A DNA stretch of 64,000 bases from Symsagittifera roscoffensis (taxonomy: Eukaryota; Xenacoelomorpha; Acoela; Convolutidae), in contig NC_087064.1 in NCBI RefSeq assembly GCF_963678635.1, forward strand, positions 71,299,465 to 71,363,464, written 5' to 3'. The position numbers and the translations under genes are program-made. The notes below the pieces were generated by a model. It was not told the origin of the DNA and did not search any database. It saw only the letters and a program-made list of their open reading frames with translations. Of the stretch, positions 14,101 to 24,005 are shown one piece after another (position 1 is the stretch's first letter; each line of letters opens with the position of its first letter).

Positions 14101-16300
14101 ATTCGACGACAATCTTCAGGCAGGCAGAGTTGTCAGAGCAGAGTTCCAGAATTGCCACTGTGGGAACCGGAGCATCCCAACTGCTCATGATCATGCCAAC
14201 GGTATGTACGTTCGAGGAGCCACCATGTTTTTGCAATGTTCATGCTTAGATATGCCACTAGTTAGCGATATTATCAACTTAGTCACTTTCAATCTCGCAT
14301 TGTGGTCTACTAGTTGTTCCAAATTACAATTTTTGAAGACTCGATGAACGTAGATCAGACTCTTGTATAGGTCGCGATTTTTTTTTCAAGAAAAGTGTAA
14401 AACTTGTTCAGGCTCAAATTTACAAAATTAATTTACCTATTGATCCAGTTTTCTCAAATTGGATTAAGTTTATCGAAAAAGTGTCAATTGTAAGTTATTC
14501 TTGAAATTCATAGATCTAAAGGCCATCTACTTTTTTCTTCGAATTTTGATTTTTTCCCAAAGAACGGCAGTATTTTCCGTTTGCTTGTGTTCATTGACTC
14601 TTTTCCAAATGTCTGTTGGGTATGTTTGTTAAAAATCAACTGATGCATTTCAAAATTATCATTTCAAATAGCATTTCCAATGGTAGTTTCTAGATATCAA
14701 TTAATGAGCTGTGGAAGAATTATTTAGTATAGTTAAAATATCAATTACTAAAAACATCAATCAATGAAGATAGTCAGCCATTTGAGAGATAAAAGCTAGA
14801 ACTCTCTTTAGACAGTAGGAAACTCAATTTTTACAAACCCAATCGAGTAAAATTGTTTCCCTCTCAGATTTTCCTGATGGACCGAGTGGGAAGACGAACC
14901 CTGATGTTGTTCGGAACAGGGGGCATGTGTGTCTGTTCCGGACTCGTAGTCCTCTTCACTCTCCTGTCCAAGACTGGAAACAGCATCTTCATGTGGTCCA
15001 ACTTGGCAGCCGTGTTCGGTATCATGGGCTCATTCTCAGTCGCGCCTGGACCGGTGCCCTGGCTCATCACGGCCGAATTGTTCACCACTGGACCCAGAGC
15101 GGCCGCTATGAGTCTGGCAGGAGCCACTAATTGGATCATGACGTTCCTGGTCGGATTGGCCTTCGAGAGTGTCTTGGTAGGTTTTAGCGTTAATACAATT
15201 TTGCCAAACTGAAGAACGCGATCAGTACTGTTGCAATCACTGCCTGATTCATTTCCTGTTGCAGTGTTTTACGTTTCTAAATTTTATAAATAAATAGACC
15301 AGTTGATCCTATTTTCTGTGTACTTGGTCTATCCAAGATGTTGAAATATGACAGTGGACATTATGTCTGGAACTCAAGATCTCCCGATACATCCGCTGTT
15401 TTGGCTTCATTTTCGGTTCTGCAACTCCCCCGTTTTGAATAGCACTTGACATGCAAACGTGCTTTTCATTACAATTCTAATTGGAATTGAATAGTACGTT
15501 TCGTTGTTTGAACTTGGCGATGTAAGATTACTTGGCATTTAGTTACATAGTATATTTTTGGTTGTTTGCCAATTTTGGTGCTATACCGAGTAAAACTAGG
15601 TTTCAAAGTGAAAGTTAAGCGAAGTGTTTGTTGTGTTAAGCATGTGTTGGGAGACTACACGTTCTTGGTGTTCATGGGTCTGGACTACATCTTCTGGCTG
15701 TTCATCTTCATGAAGGTGCCAGAGACCAAGGGAAGAACCGTCCAGGACATCGTACAGAAGTTCCGAGAGAAGGCCTTCAAAGCTAACCCGAGAAAGGTCA
15801 GAATTCGGGTTGTTATTACTGCTGTGTTCAATATTTGAAGGTTTCATAGCATTTTAAACAAAATAATCGTGTTTTGAAATCACAGTATTTAGTGATACAT
15901 TTCTTATGTGTAAAAAGTCTTTACTATTTGATCACCAGAAGCGTTTTGAATCATCAACGTTGACGTCGATGTTTTACAAGGATGTTTCTGACGTGTAAAG
16001 TCTAAGAAATTGCGAAATTTTGTATCCAACCTCAAAAATTTGCAAGCTTTCAGAGAACTGTGAAGATAAAGAGAAAGTTCAATGTCTAACATTTCTATAC
16101 TTATCGAATTCTCAAATATTTGCTTGAAAAACTCGCCAAAAATACCGCACAAAATTTTGGTTACTCCAATCCCGAAGACTCAATTGAACTGAAATAGTAT
16201 TTATTTGGATTGGAATGTTTAGGCGGCTCAATACGAGCAAGACAAACAAGCCAGAGCTGTGACAGTGGGAGACCAGGCCATCAAGAGTACAGACGCATAA
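1911..16300 (+). CDS. facilitative sugar transporter, SLC2A (GLUT) class I-like, 10 exons, complete
   Basis: Twelve-helix MFS uniporter that would move hexose across the plasma membrane down its gradient. Exons: 1911-2105, 2780-3039, 5722-5864, 6447-6587, 11025-11162, 13677-13834, 14061-14201, 14868-15176, 15641-15796, 16223-16300. They total 1719 nt, or 572 residues plus TAA, and every junction is GT-AG with matching phase. Family signatures seen: QFGYNMGVINAP (85-96), GRKR after TM2 (151-154), GRIVVG (191-196), PMYVSEIAP...RG (207-220), PESPR (274-278), QQLSGIN (348-354), DRVGRR (397-402), PGPVPW (452-457) and PETKGRT (522-528). Family length is usually about 490-525; the excess is a 65-residue hydrophilic N-terminal exon. 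Compared with human GLUT1 as I remember it, the QLS motif reads QVA (345-347), N317 is Q385, E380 is S449 and G382 is A451, while W388 and W412 are kept (W457, W481). Sugar transport is well supported; the preferred substrate is not. Confidence 0.95.
2106..2779 (+). other. GLUT intron 1, with a G17 tract
   Basis: Phase-0 intron of 674 nt. It contains an uninterrupted run of 17 G at 2416-2432 followed by TAGGGG. The acceptor is TTGTTTAG, ending at 2779. No other feature seen. Confidence 0.8.
2780..3039 (+). CDS. GLUT exon 2: TM1, first exofacial loop, TM2
   Basis: Encodes residues 66-151 plus two bases of R152. TM1 carries LGSPTQFGYNMGVINAP and TM2 carries VGGMIGS, ending at the conserved intracellular GRK/R turn. 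The exofacial loop (about 97-122) has no N-x-S/T site, unlike N45 of human GLUT1. Donor GTCAGT, phase 2. Confidence 0.95.
3040..5721 (+). other. GLUT intron 2
   Basis: An intron of 2682 nt, AT-rich. Open frames at 3742-3939 and 4242-4619 lack recognisable motifs and sit wholly inside the intron. I see no mobile element with identifiable ends. Confidence 0.75.
5722..5864 (+). CDS. GLUT exon 3: TM3 to start of TM4
   Basis: The first base completes R152. Residues 153-199 follow, then one base of G200. The GRKR turn (151-154) is rebuilt exactly across the intron, which fixes the acceptor after TTTGTATTCAG. It ends with GRIVVGINAG, the family GR-x3-G motif. Donor GTTAGT, phase 1. Confidence 0.95.
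5865..6446 (+). other. GLUT intron 3
   Basis: Intron of 582 nt, AT-rich, with several loosely repeated phrases around AAAATGTTGAAAATG. Nothing else recognised. Confidence 0.7.
6447..6587 (+). CDS. GLUT exon 4: TM4-TM5 signature region
   Basis: Completes G200 and encodes 201-246 plus one base of G247. It holds the PMYVSEIAP...LRG signature (E212, R219, G220), and Q227 sits where GLUT1 Q161 lies. Acceptor TTGCAG; donor GTACGT, phase 1. Confidence 0.95.
6764..6999. mobile_element. MITE with C/G-tract terminal inverted repeats and 8-bp target duplications
   Basis: The element is 6772-6991 (220 bp). The left end reads GGATCTACTTAACAATTGCC followed by a long C run; the right end is a G run followed by GGCAATTGTTAAGTTGATCC, its inverse. 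Both sides are flanked by the identical 8-mer AGTTGAAT (6764-6771 and 6992-6999). A third inverted copy of the terminus lies inside at about 6827-6847. Eight-base duplications fit a hAT-type transposase; no coding capacity is present. Confidence 0.85.
8877..9410 (-). mobile_element. F2 element, non-autonomous, Helentron-like ends (minus orientation)
   Basis: About 534 bp, homologous to copies at 52639-53162 and 53284-53809. In family orientation it begins TTGTTCCGACTTTCG followed by a short hairpin, has an internal AACGCGCGATAAATTTCGCG block, and ends with GTCGGAACTTTC, a CAGGGCTTCGCCCTG hairpin and ATACGAGCAGTCTTGTT. The subterminal phrases GTTCCGACTTTC and AGTCGGAAC are inverted relative to each other. 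No open frame. The Helentron assignment is inference from the 3' hairpin and subterminal inverted repeats. Confidence 0.75.
10180..10945 (+). mobile_element. R1 element, non-autonomous repeat
   Basis: Member of a dispersed family also at 26350-27030, 28425-28560 and 37990-38545, and the parent of the 455-bp satellite. It starts near TTGACATGCGG and contains CACAAATGATCATCGGACT. It ends with GGTCGGAA, the hairpin CTGTGCTACTTGCACAG and TCACCGGCTATCCTT. No transposase reading frame; open frames at 10294-10476 and 10540-10815 are chance. Confidence 0.7.
11025..11162 (+). CDS. GLUT exon 5: TM6 and PESPR motif
   Basis: Completes G247 and encodes 248-292 plus one base of G293. It contains CPESPRYEL (273-281), the cytosolic signature after TM6. 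Acceptor CATTTGTAG; donor GTAAGC, phase 1. Confidence 0.95.
11163..13676 (+). other. GLUT intron 5
   Basis: Intron of 2514 nt. AT-rich; open frames at 11898-12170, 11914-12126 and 13067-13372 show no family motif. No bounded mobile element recognised. Confidence 0.7.
13677..13834 (+). CDS. GLUT exon 6: central cytosolic loop, start of TM7
   Basis: Completes G293 and encodes 294-345. LRKLRAKEDV (294-303) aligns with the conserved KKLRG..DV stretch of class I GLUTs, followed by charged helices (D, E, K rich) and TM7 entry ALTLQ. Donor GTACGC, phase 0. A long overlapping frame in another register reading through both introns is a shadow. Confidence 0.95.
13835..14060 (+). other. GLUT intron 6
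   Basis: Short intron (226 nt), phase 0, acceptor TTTGTTTTTCAG. Nothing else in it. Confidence 0.85.
14061..14201 (+). CDS. GLUT exon 7: TM7 sugar-site motif and TM8
   Basis: Encodes 346-392 in whole codons. QQLSGINAV (348-356) supplies Q348, Q349 and N354, equivalent to GLUT1 Q282, Q283 and N288. The preceding selectivity triplet is Q-V-A rather than Q-L-S. Q385 replaces the asparagine at GLUT1 position 317. Donor GTATGT, phase 0. Confidence 0.95.
14202..14867 (+). other. GLUT intron 7
   Basis: Intron of 666 nt, AT-rich. Acceptor GTTTCCCTCTCAG. No feature seen. Confidence 0.8.
14868..15176 (+). CDS. GLUT exon 8: TM8-TM11 core
   Basis: Largest exon, residues 393-495. It has DRVGRR (397-402), PGPVPW (452-457), AELF (461-464) with GPR (467-469), and NW (480-481). 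The residue aligned with GLUT1 E380 is S449 and G382 is A451. Donor GTAGGT, phase 0. Minus-strand and +2 frames over this exon are shadows. Confidence 0.95.
15177..15640 (+). other. GLUT intron 8
   Basis: Intron of 464 nt. Two in-frame acceptors exist, ending at 15619 and 15640. I chose 15640 because it gives exactly the family spacing between TM11 and TM12; the upstream one would add seven residues. Confidence 0.75.
15641..15796 (+). CDS. GLUT exon 9: TM12 and PETKGRT motif
   Basis: Residues 496-547. TM12 is followed by KVPETKGRTVQDI (520-532), the C-terminal cytosolic signature of the family, then a basic helix ending ANPRK. Donor GTCAGA, phase 0. Confidence 0.95.
15797..16222 (+). other. 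GLUT intron 9
   Basis: Intron of 426 nt, acceptor GGAATGTTTAG. A minus-strand frame at 15904-16152 has no motif. Confidence 0.75.
16223..16300 (+). CDS. GLUT exon 10: C-terminal tail and stop
   Basis: Residues 548-572 (AAQYEQDKQARAV... to STDA) and TAA. Hydrophilic cytosolic tail. The splice join is phase 0. If intron 9 were retained, translation would run past PRK and stop within about 15 codons, giving a shorter tail. Confidence 0.85.
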   Translation, partial: AAQYEQDKQARAVTVGDQAIKSTDA

Positions 16301-18400
16301 GGCGAATAGCAGAATACATAGAGTACAAAATAATCATCATGTTACACTTCATCAGAACTAGAAATGGGAGGGGACCGAAACTGGAATTAAAGCAAAACAG
16401 TCGATACACTTATGGAGAAAAGATTACAAAAAAAACTAACTTCTGTGAAGGTTGAAACGCTAAAACTGCCGTCGTCATGTATTAACATTGCCGATATCTC
16501 CTCCATTCACTTAAAATCATGACATCAATTTTGGTGTAAATTTGTATCAACTGATGTTATAGACCTTATGTCGTAGGAATCTTTTGAAAGGGTTCTAAAT
16601 GTTGTTGCCTATGTATGTTTCTGCATTTGTAATGCAATTGAAAATGTAAAATTATTCCTCCCCTCCCCCTAACCTTCTCAGATTCTGAAGAAGTTCACTA
16701 GTAAATAGTAGACACTCTTTAGTTTAATATTTAGTTTGTTCTATTGTTTTACGCGCCAGAAGTTCATTTTTGGTCTTCTCTTAAGGTGCTTTTCAGTTCT
16801 GATCTGTCGTTAATATTGCGTCTCAATTTTACTTTCAATCTTTCTAACCTTCACTTAAATCGTAGTTGCCACTTTCGCATTACTTTGTATTTTGTCGTTG
16901 CTCTCATTTCAAGATAAATTTGAAGAAGTGGTATTTGCGGCCTAGGCTGGGATTCGAACCGCCGCCATCTTTCACCTGTACTGACATGTTAAATGAACTT
17001 AACAGGGCTGAATTACCTCGAAAAGATGTCAGCTAACACTACATATTTAGAAGGTAATTCAGACTACAGAGTAGTTAAATCGTTTTACCATGCGTTGTGA
17101 CCCTTTTTGGTGCTAAAGCCGAACTGAATGGTTTGAACTGAAATGCTGAGCATTTGAACCTCATCAGTATCAAAATGTTACTTACGTTGATAATGTTGGT
17201 GTGTTGGTTTCGCTATTATACATCGCTTGTGTTCAGTGGTTGCATATTTATATTTACTTTTGTTTTAACATCATTGAAGCTCAACTATAACCAATCAATA
17301 GTAATAAGAATGTATGAACAATTTGAAATTGAAGATTTCATTTGGTAAATTTTGATACACCTTGAAAACCTCATAATGGGGATAGACTGCAAAGGTGGAT
17401 AAAGGCACGTTTTTTAGACAAGATTTTTTAAATTTATTTAAAAGCATTACCGTTTAAAGAAAGGAAAAATACTGCGTATAAATGAGAGCTCTAAAAGGCG
17501 ATGTGGTTTTGACAGGTACTCTTAATTGCAAATCTACGCATAAACAGCACTAGAGGTTAATTGTGCGCATTTCGCATTCCCCTTTGGAAAATTTCTGAAA
17601 AGCGCCTATCCTTAATACTGAAGATTTGCATATACTCTCCACCCAAGGCAAGCACCCGACAGTAAATAATTAATTGCACTCGAAGGAGGTTCACTTGCAT
17701 GAAGCTCCAACAAAAAATTTGTTTCTGCCAAACTTAAGAGGTTAAAGCAATTGTAGAATAACAAAATTGTAAAACTCATATCGTGTAACAAAAAAACTTT
17801 CAAAACTCTATATAGATAAGAATTTCCGGTTCAAACTAAAGTTAACGAGAAGTTTCTACAAGAGTTTTATAGAGCCCTTCAATGGAGAAAAAGTTTTTGA
17901 GACTTAGGAGACGTCTCGTTTCGTTGCTCTTAATTCCGTCCAACGTCTGAGTTCATCTAAGGTGATTGATTGACCTAAGAGGTCCATAGCTTAGATGACT
18001 GAAGTCGTTCCCTACCTTCCGGTGGTGTCATAAGGTGGATGTTTGTTGGGAGTGTGTGTCGGGTCATTAAAAATTTAATTCCACTTCATTCCATTCAAGG
18101 TTTCCATTAGTTGAGTTTTCAGAATCAGTGGAATTGAACTGAAAATGTTCGCTTCCTGGTTCATAAACATCAGCCCCAATCACATTGTAAACATCAACTT
18201 CCTAGGCAAGCGGTACGTCAATTGCATTGAATTCATCTTCATATCCATTTTCTGCAGTGGTGACTTCAAATTAGAACAAACTCTAACTGGGAACATATAC
18301 ATAGATCCATGTAAGTTAACTGATGTCCATCAAGCGCTTCAAAAATTTGTTGCTCAACGCAATCATGCCTCAGTCACCGATATGATGAACGGGATCCATG
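16301..18400. other. 3' flank of the GLUT gene; SINE-like relic; otherwise empty
   Basis: An ATTAAA at 16386-16391 could be a polyadenylation signal, but nothing confirms it. At about 16935-17050 the minus strand carries a B-box-like GGTTCGAATCCC followed by CAGCCTAGGCCGC. The T stem does not pair properly and no A box is evident, so it is at most a decayed tRNA-derived SINE. A plus-strand open frame at 18145-18417 (90 codons) has mixed composition, but I do not recognise it. Confidence 0.4.
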
Positions 18401-18538
18401 GGTACAATTTATCGTAGATCTGAGAAGCGCAAATCCAAGACGACAAAGAGTCCGTAAAGTCATACTTTTTGCCTTCTAGAACTCCTTTACTTGATTCGGG
18501 TGAGGGAATCGCTTTTAATATTTTCTCCTTTAAGCTCT

Positions 18539-18793
18539 TTATAGTGCGGTTTGTCCTTTTTCCATCTTGAACTTTTCTATAAATAGGGGTTTTACCGTTG
18601 GGATACTCGCTTTACCCCTACGGCTTTCCGCTTCTCTGCGCGTAAAAAAAACCTTAACTGGGGAACCTGACCTATTGGGTACATATTTGGTATCGTTCGC
18701 GATATCGTCTGATGAAGAAGAGTCTTTGCCTAAGTGTCCATCCTCTATGTCACCCTGAGCGTCCCACTCATGCCGTCTGTCCCCGCTCATCAA
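18539..18793 (-). pseudogene. C-terminal end of gypsy pol
   Basis: An open stretch of 84 codons rich in D, E, S, R and K (MSGDRRHEWDAQ... KMEKGQTAL), directly downstream of integrase. It resembles the charged tail that follows integrase in this group of gypsy elements. No catalytic motif. Confidence 0.5.
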
Positions 18794-18799
18794 TTTTCT

Positions 18800-19730
18800 T
18801 TTTTATTTATAAATAATAAAGTTTTATTCCAATCTAGGTGGAAGTTTCACAAGGTTAGGCCGGATAGTGTTTGGTGATCTACCGAAGTGGGCTTCAAAGG
18901 TAGAGCAATTTAGAGATTGTTGAATTACAGTTTTTGAGCATTTTATGATTTTCAACAATGCTACTTCTAGAGAAGGTTTGAGTTTATAATGTGACATAAC
19001 CATGAGTAGTTTTGTGATTGTTCTAATTAATCTTTTGACTTGTAGCTCTAAGATTGCGCATCGGGCTAAAAACTATGTTCGTGTTTTGTTCTTGGCAAAA
19101 TTCACGTTTTTATTCTGAAATGAACCCCAACGCTTGGTCCGTTTTATTAGTTCTAGGTGTCTATGTAGCGCTAAGTAGTTCCTAAGAAAACTTTGAAGAT
19201 GTACTGGATGTTAATTGAGCTGAAGTAAATTTAAAAAATCATTTTACACAGAAGTTTGTGTTCCCCAAGATATAAGTAACGCGGCGGCAAAATTTTATTT
19301 CATTTCTTAATTTGGTTCTACGAACGATGGGAGCTTTCCGAGGTACCTTTTTTTGTTAGTGGCTTTACGTTTTAACCTGCTTATACGCACTTGATTCAAT
19401 TCTCTCCATGAACTTGAATTTCACGATAGGTTTTTTGCTACCAGACATAGAGTGTCGTCAAGCGCTTCATAGCGAATTAACCAGGTTGGGCATCATGAAG
19501 TCTATGGAGCATCATAGTCCTCAAGCATGCCGGAATAACAAGTCTTCTGTCGAAATAAAGGCGTCCCCCACTGACATGTAAAATAATAGTAAGGTTTATA
19601 GTAATTTCCCATCTTCAATATATCCTGCTTTCGGTCTTCATCTATATTTTAAAAATTTTCTCTGGTACAGATCTTGATTTTTAAGTAGAGCCATGAATTT
19701 CGAGTCAAAGATTTCGGCCATGAAAATGGG
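18800..19730 (-). pseudogene. gypsy integrase remnant
   Basis: Fragments of the H2C2 zinc region (LHDAQPG, stop, FAMKRL near 19453-19495) and of the core and C-terminal parts ending with EAHFGRSPNTIRPNL near 18851-18895. Frames are interrupted repeatedly. The assignment rests on the order of blocks after RNase H. Confidence 0.65.
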
Positions 19731-19920
19731 AAGATTTTGTGCTTTTCAGCTTTCGGACTTTTATGATCAATGCTCGTTTCATCTTTAGTAACGCCAGTCG
19801 AGCAACTTGTACTGGTTACAGTAGGAAAGGATTAAATAACAGTGGATTTTTTTGTTGATTAGAATAAGTCTTTTCGATTGAATCTATATGATCTGACTTT
19901 TTTTGAAGTTTTAAAATAGT

Positions 19921-20145
19921 TTAAAAAATCATTTGTATGACTGGAGAGCAGTCTTCTGCACGCGAGTGAAAATTTTGGCACTCTGAAATTTCTGCAGCTT
20001 TTTCAATTCGTTTTTCACGTTCAAGATATTGAAATGTCGACTTATTATTCAATTGATCAATCACGTTGCAGTGTTTTGAATCATGTGACTCTGTTTGCTG
20101 AGTGAATTTGTCTCTGGTTTCAGAACGAGAAGATTTAGGCATCAA
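19921..20145 (-). pseudogene. linker between gypsy RNase H and integrase
   Basis: A 74-codon open frame, hydrophilic (many S, E, K, Q), lying between the RNase H remnant and the integrase zinc region. It is in the position of the pol linker. No motif of its own. Confidence 0.4.
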
Positions 20146-20175
20146 ATTTTTGGAGCCAAAAAAAACTAATATGGT

Positions 20176-20690
20176 TTACTGAGTCGGCCACGATTTTTTT
20201 GTCGCCATATAAAACGGGCGTCTAGATAGGTGTCTAGATAAGTAATCTACGAATCCCATTCCTTTACCCGGGAGATGTTCGACGGTAAAATCGTGAGGTA
20301 GATCTTTATCTGCCCAACGGGTAAGACGAAATTGGGCCGTCATCATGAACTTATCATCTTTTAGTGCCCCGATTAAGGCTTTGTGGTCCGTAACAAGGGA
20401 AAGTTGTTGCCAAAAGAAACTGTTTTTAAAATGATCCAGTGCCCGAACAAAACCCAAAAGTTCGAGTTCTTTGGTGCTGTTTTTTAATTCAGCTATTTTA
20501 GGAAGTCTAGTTCAAATGCTACTGTTTTCCAAATTCTCTCATTGTCTCGATCGAGGGATGCGCCCAAGCATAAATAAAATGCTTCGCATTTCACTCTTGC
20601 TCTAAGCTTGACGTCAAAACGCTGATTTTTTAATGTGTTGGAATTTTCTTTCTTTTTTTTCTCGAACGCCGAGAGGTGCACATCCGACCA
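20176..20690 (-). pseudogene. gypsy RNase H remnant, longest intact stretch
   Basis: Two open pieces, 20493-20681 and 20176-20457, cover an RNase H fold. Visible motifs are VKCEAFYLCLGASLDR (aligned with the VxCDASxxGLGA block, catalytic Asp changed), WKTVAFELDFLK, ELELLG-type sequence (shifted), TDHKALIGALK (catalytic D present), RLTRWADKDLP and HLPGKGMGFVDYLSR. A frameshift separates the two pieces. Confidence 0.85.
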
Positions 20691-20699
20691 GTTACACTG

Positions 20700-21830
20700 T
20701 GTTTTTTTTGCGTTTGTTCTTTTAACGGTTTGCTTAGGGTTGCTAAGTTTGGGATACGTTTACTGAAATAGTTAATCGAGCTCAAAAGAGATCTTATATC
20801 ATTGGTTCATTTTGGTTCTTTTTATCTCCGGGTTGCCTCGAATTTAGGAATCTAAGAGGTGGTTCATTTTGCATTGATCTTGAATCCCAAGCACTCTATG
20901 TTATGGGCTGAATTTTATGACCAGTCCGTCGTCATCTAGACTTTTTATAACATATGATAGCATTTTACAATTATGTTTAGCGCGAGCAACTGTAGCGATT
21001 AAAATGTCTAATTAACAAGGTGTATTCGGAAATTTTTCGGTCGAACGGTCCATTTAAGCTGACATTCATTCGGCAGGCGGCCTAGGCCAAAAATCCCGTT
21101 TTCAATCGATATGAGCCCGTCACTTCTCCTCCCACTATATTAAAATTACATTGATTGCTCGCTTTTCATGACAAACACATCTGGCTATATGCGCACTTCA
21201 AATCAATAGAAGATTTTGTTTTCGTCATGGCCAGTAATTGTTAGGACTATTTTGTGAATTAATTCCAACAAATTAGGCATTAGATACCTGTTACGGAATG
21301 TTTGTTTGTGAAGTAGTTTTGAATTTAATGCTAATTTATTTGAGTGGTCTCATTTTGCTATTGTGACGATAGGCGTTAAAAAGCAATCTTCGGAACATCT
21401 AGAAAGTTTTTCTATGTGACCGTCGGTAAGTAACTTCTTGTTGCAGAGTTTTTGTAGATGTTTAGATGGTAAAGGTATAGGTATAAGCTTGCTTTTTACT
21501 TGTACCGGTCTTAGATGGGCGTCGGATTTGATATTGATCTAGCTTACCTCTTTCGCGACGTGATTTTCCTTGGGAAGTGTCCGTGCATGAAGTTGTGTGA
21601 GTTGCGTCTGCTTTTGGGATACTTTTATTCCCCGGTTTGATGGAATATTGTTACCGAGCAGATTTCTTTCGGTCGCTCCAGTGACAAATAATGATTGATT
21701 TTTTTTGCGTCCCTTCGTTTTGATTGTATCCTTACCACGACTTTTCCAATAATTTTTATCGTGCTACCAGATCTTTAATAGTTCTTTTTCGTAACTTCTT
21801 TTTTTGCTTCGCTTCTCAGAAAATATTCCA
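20700..21830 (-). pseudogene. gypsy protease end and reverse transcriptase remnant
   Basis: Readable blocks in order: a protease-like tail (GKVVVRIQSKRRDAKK), then LFVTGATERNLLG at the protease/RT border near 21690. Then come the RT N-terminus with GHIEKLSRCSEDCFLTPIV, a block matching the ID-LKCAYSQ motif, NFNIVGGE and the YRLKTGFFGL motif. In-frame stops and shifts occur between the blocks. The YxDD catalytic motif could not be read in an intact frame. Confidence 0.75.
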
Positions 21831-22099
21831 TATTTGGAGTAAGTCTTTTTTCATGAAGAATACCGGGCTGGCTAAATCAGTTTGAATATCGGTAGATAAT
21901 GGAATAAACTTCATGTCTACCTTTGCTCGTGGCCATCGTGAGTAAATACTGTTCTTATCTTCCTTTAACCCTATGCTTTATAAGTTCACTTTATTTTTCT
22001 ATCTAATGTTAAGACTATAAAGTCCTCCAAGTCGACTTTAAGTTCGGAGTTGTCCTTGGGATATCCCTGTGGGTTACTTGTTCGAATAATTTCGAGTTT

Positions 22100-22990
22100 T
22101 GTTCTACAACATTGGTTTTTGCCCTGGCTGTAAGGTTTGGCAAAATCAGCCTTGCGGCCTCAGTTATTACAATTTAGCTCTCCTGCTGAGCAAGAAGTAA
22201 GATGATTCTTCTCAGTTTGCCTACCCCATTCTCTTTATTTATTACTTTCTACAATATTTAATGTCAGTTCGCTTTTTAACTTAATGTGACTTTTGTACAG
22301 AAGTATTTACATGATAATTTACATACGGTAGCTGTATTTTTGTGCCTTTTTGTGGACTAGAACATAGGTTAATACGTTCTCAGTGGTAAGATATTCGATA
22401 CACCGCTTTTTTGAGTTTCCACGTTTCTCATGTTAGTAAAAAAGTCTCTAAATAGTTCGTCTCTAAAACTTCTAGTTTTTTTCCAGCTCTGATGGGACTT
22501 CATGGAATTTTTTAGTGACTCGTGATCTTTTGACTAAAGAACTTGTATCTTTGATAAGTTATGTTCGTTACCTTGAACGTGTTTTTCAGTAATTCGAAGC
22601 AATTTTAGAAGCAATTGGTGTGCAAAGCAATTTTGGTTTTCATTTCCGAGCGCCATGTATGATTGTGATTTTCAATTGCTTCTTGTCAATGTCTCAGATT
22701 TGTATTCCGTTGCATTTCGCGTTATCTTTGGCTTTTCGCCTTTGCAATGCTTCGTTGCAGGCCTGTATCACTTGTTAATTTCTGTCTGCTTTCTCCGCGC
22801 GACGGGTTGATAGGGACGTTTCTGGAACTGAGAAAATTAGTTTTTACCTAAATGGTGGATTTTTCAGGACTTCAAAATCCATGGAATCTTCAACGATGAT
22901 TGTTTTGTGGAATTTTTTGGCCCATTTTTCCCAATCTTGGCGATTTTTGCTTGATGCGATAATCCAAAAGAACTCGCAGGTTCGATTCGT
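22100..22990 (-). pseudogene. gypsy gag remnant
   Basis: The 5' part reads, with breaks, as an N-terminal gag-like segment (WEKWAKKFHKTIIVEDSMDF near 22860-22935). A degenerate CCHC zinc knuckle lies near 22110-22180: C-N-N, a stop in place of the second Cys, then GRKADFAK with Asp where His is expected. Too decayed to delimit. Confidence 0.5.
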
Positions 22991-23002
22991 TTGACTGCGC
23001 CA

Positions 23003-24005
23003 CATTAAAACAATGATGTTAATTCAGGTTAGGTTTTTAGTTAAACGCTGATAAAAGTCTTAATTAACTAAAGCAAAAAATTGTTGGGGTTTGGGCTCTT
23101 TTCCAGTCCCAACCTGTGATTCTTTACTAAAATTCATTAAATGGAAATCAATTTAACATGACTTTTTTCAATATGAACTGCATTATAACGTGTCAGCGTG
23201 AACAAATGAACAAATTATTACAATATTTCTTGCATGCAAAATGTCGTGTTAAATAATTTTATACAGCCTAATTTCGTAACTTTCTGAGGGGCGTGGGAAA
23301 ATGGAAAAGAGCCGGGATTTGTTGGTAAAGCGTAATCCTGATTATGTGGATACCTTGCAAATGCTATCAAAATAAACTATTACTCGAGGAGATAATTTTT
23401 GTAAAAAAAAAACAATCTCTCACTGGATAGGAATTAAACTTACGACACGAACATTTTTTTTAATATGCCCGCTCGATTAACAAAATTTCATTACAAGTTT
23501 GAAAAAAAAACAAATTGGCGGCAGAACGAATGAGCATGTCGAATGAGCAAGTCAACGAAATCGTCGAGACAACCTAACACATCGTTCACACACAGCCTGA
23601 AAACCAAGTGAAAATATCTGTTTCGAAGTTTAGATTGGGGCGAGGAACACTTTAGGCGAAACATGCTCGCGTCGCGAGTTCAATTTGTAACCTTTTTTTG
23701 CAACAACTGACAGGTAGAAGGCCTCCTCCTGGGCATTGAGATAGCCTATCTGTAATTGCCTACTATGCATGGAAATATCTATACATCACCCCAGAAACTG
23801 ATGCATCGCTTAAGTTCAACAACTCCAATACCTTGAGTCAACCTTTAATTGATAAATTGAAATCTGATGCAGTTGGCAGAGCGTTCAAACCGAGCTGAAG
23901 AGAATCTCGAAGCAGAGTGAAAAAAATTCAATAACGGAACGAAAGTTGCTTAGAACGAAAGTTCAATAACGGAACGAGAGTTGTTATTGTTTTTTTTTGA
24001 CAAAT
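23003..24005. other. spacer with repeated foldback termini
   Basis: No gene. From about 23930 the phrase AATAACGGAACGAAAGTTGC recurs two to three times, leading into the foldback element that follows. The 5' LTR of the gypsy element, if any survives, would lie here. Confidence 0.5.

Larger units (their letters stand above)
18539..23002 (-). mobile_element. decayed Ty3/gypsy retrotransposon
   Basis: All parts lie on the minus strand in the order expected for Ty3/gypsy: gag, protease, RT, RNase H, integrase. The reading frame is broken by many stops and frameshifts, so it is inactive. A possible tRNA primer site, TGGCGCAGTC, lies at 22993-23002, just before the gag-like segment. I could not find a pair of LTRs by eye, so the outer limits are uncertain. 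Confidence 0.8.

Noticed and set aside
14864..15139. minus-strand frame over GLUT exon 8
   Set aside because: Shadow of the real exon, whose plus-strand translation carries several family signatures.
16935..17050. tRNA gene suggested by GGTTCGAATCCC
   Set aside because: The T stem does not pair and no A box or acceptor stem can be built; at most a SINE relic.
18145..18417. 90-codon plus-strand frame as an env or host gene
   Set aside because: Opposite in strand to the gypsy element, no signal, TM or known motif; cannot be supported.
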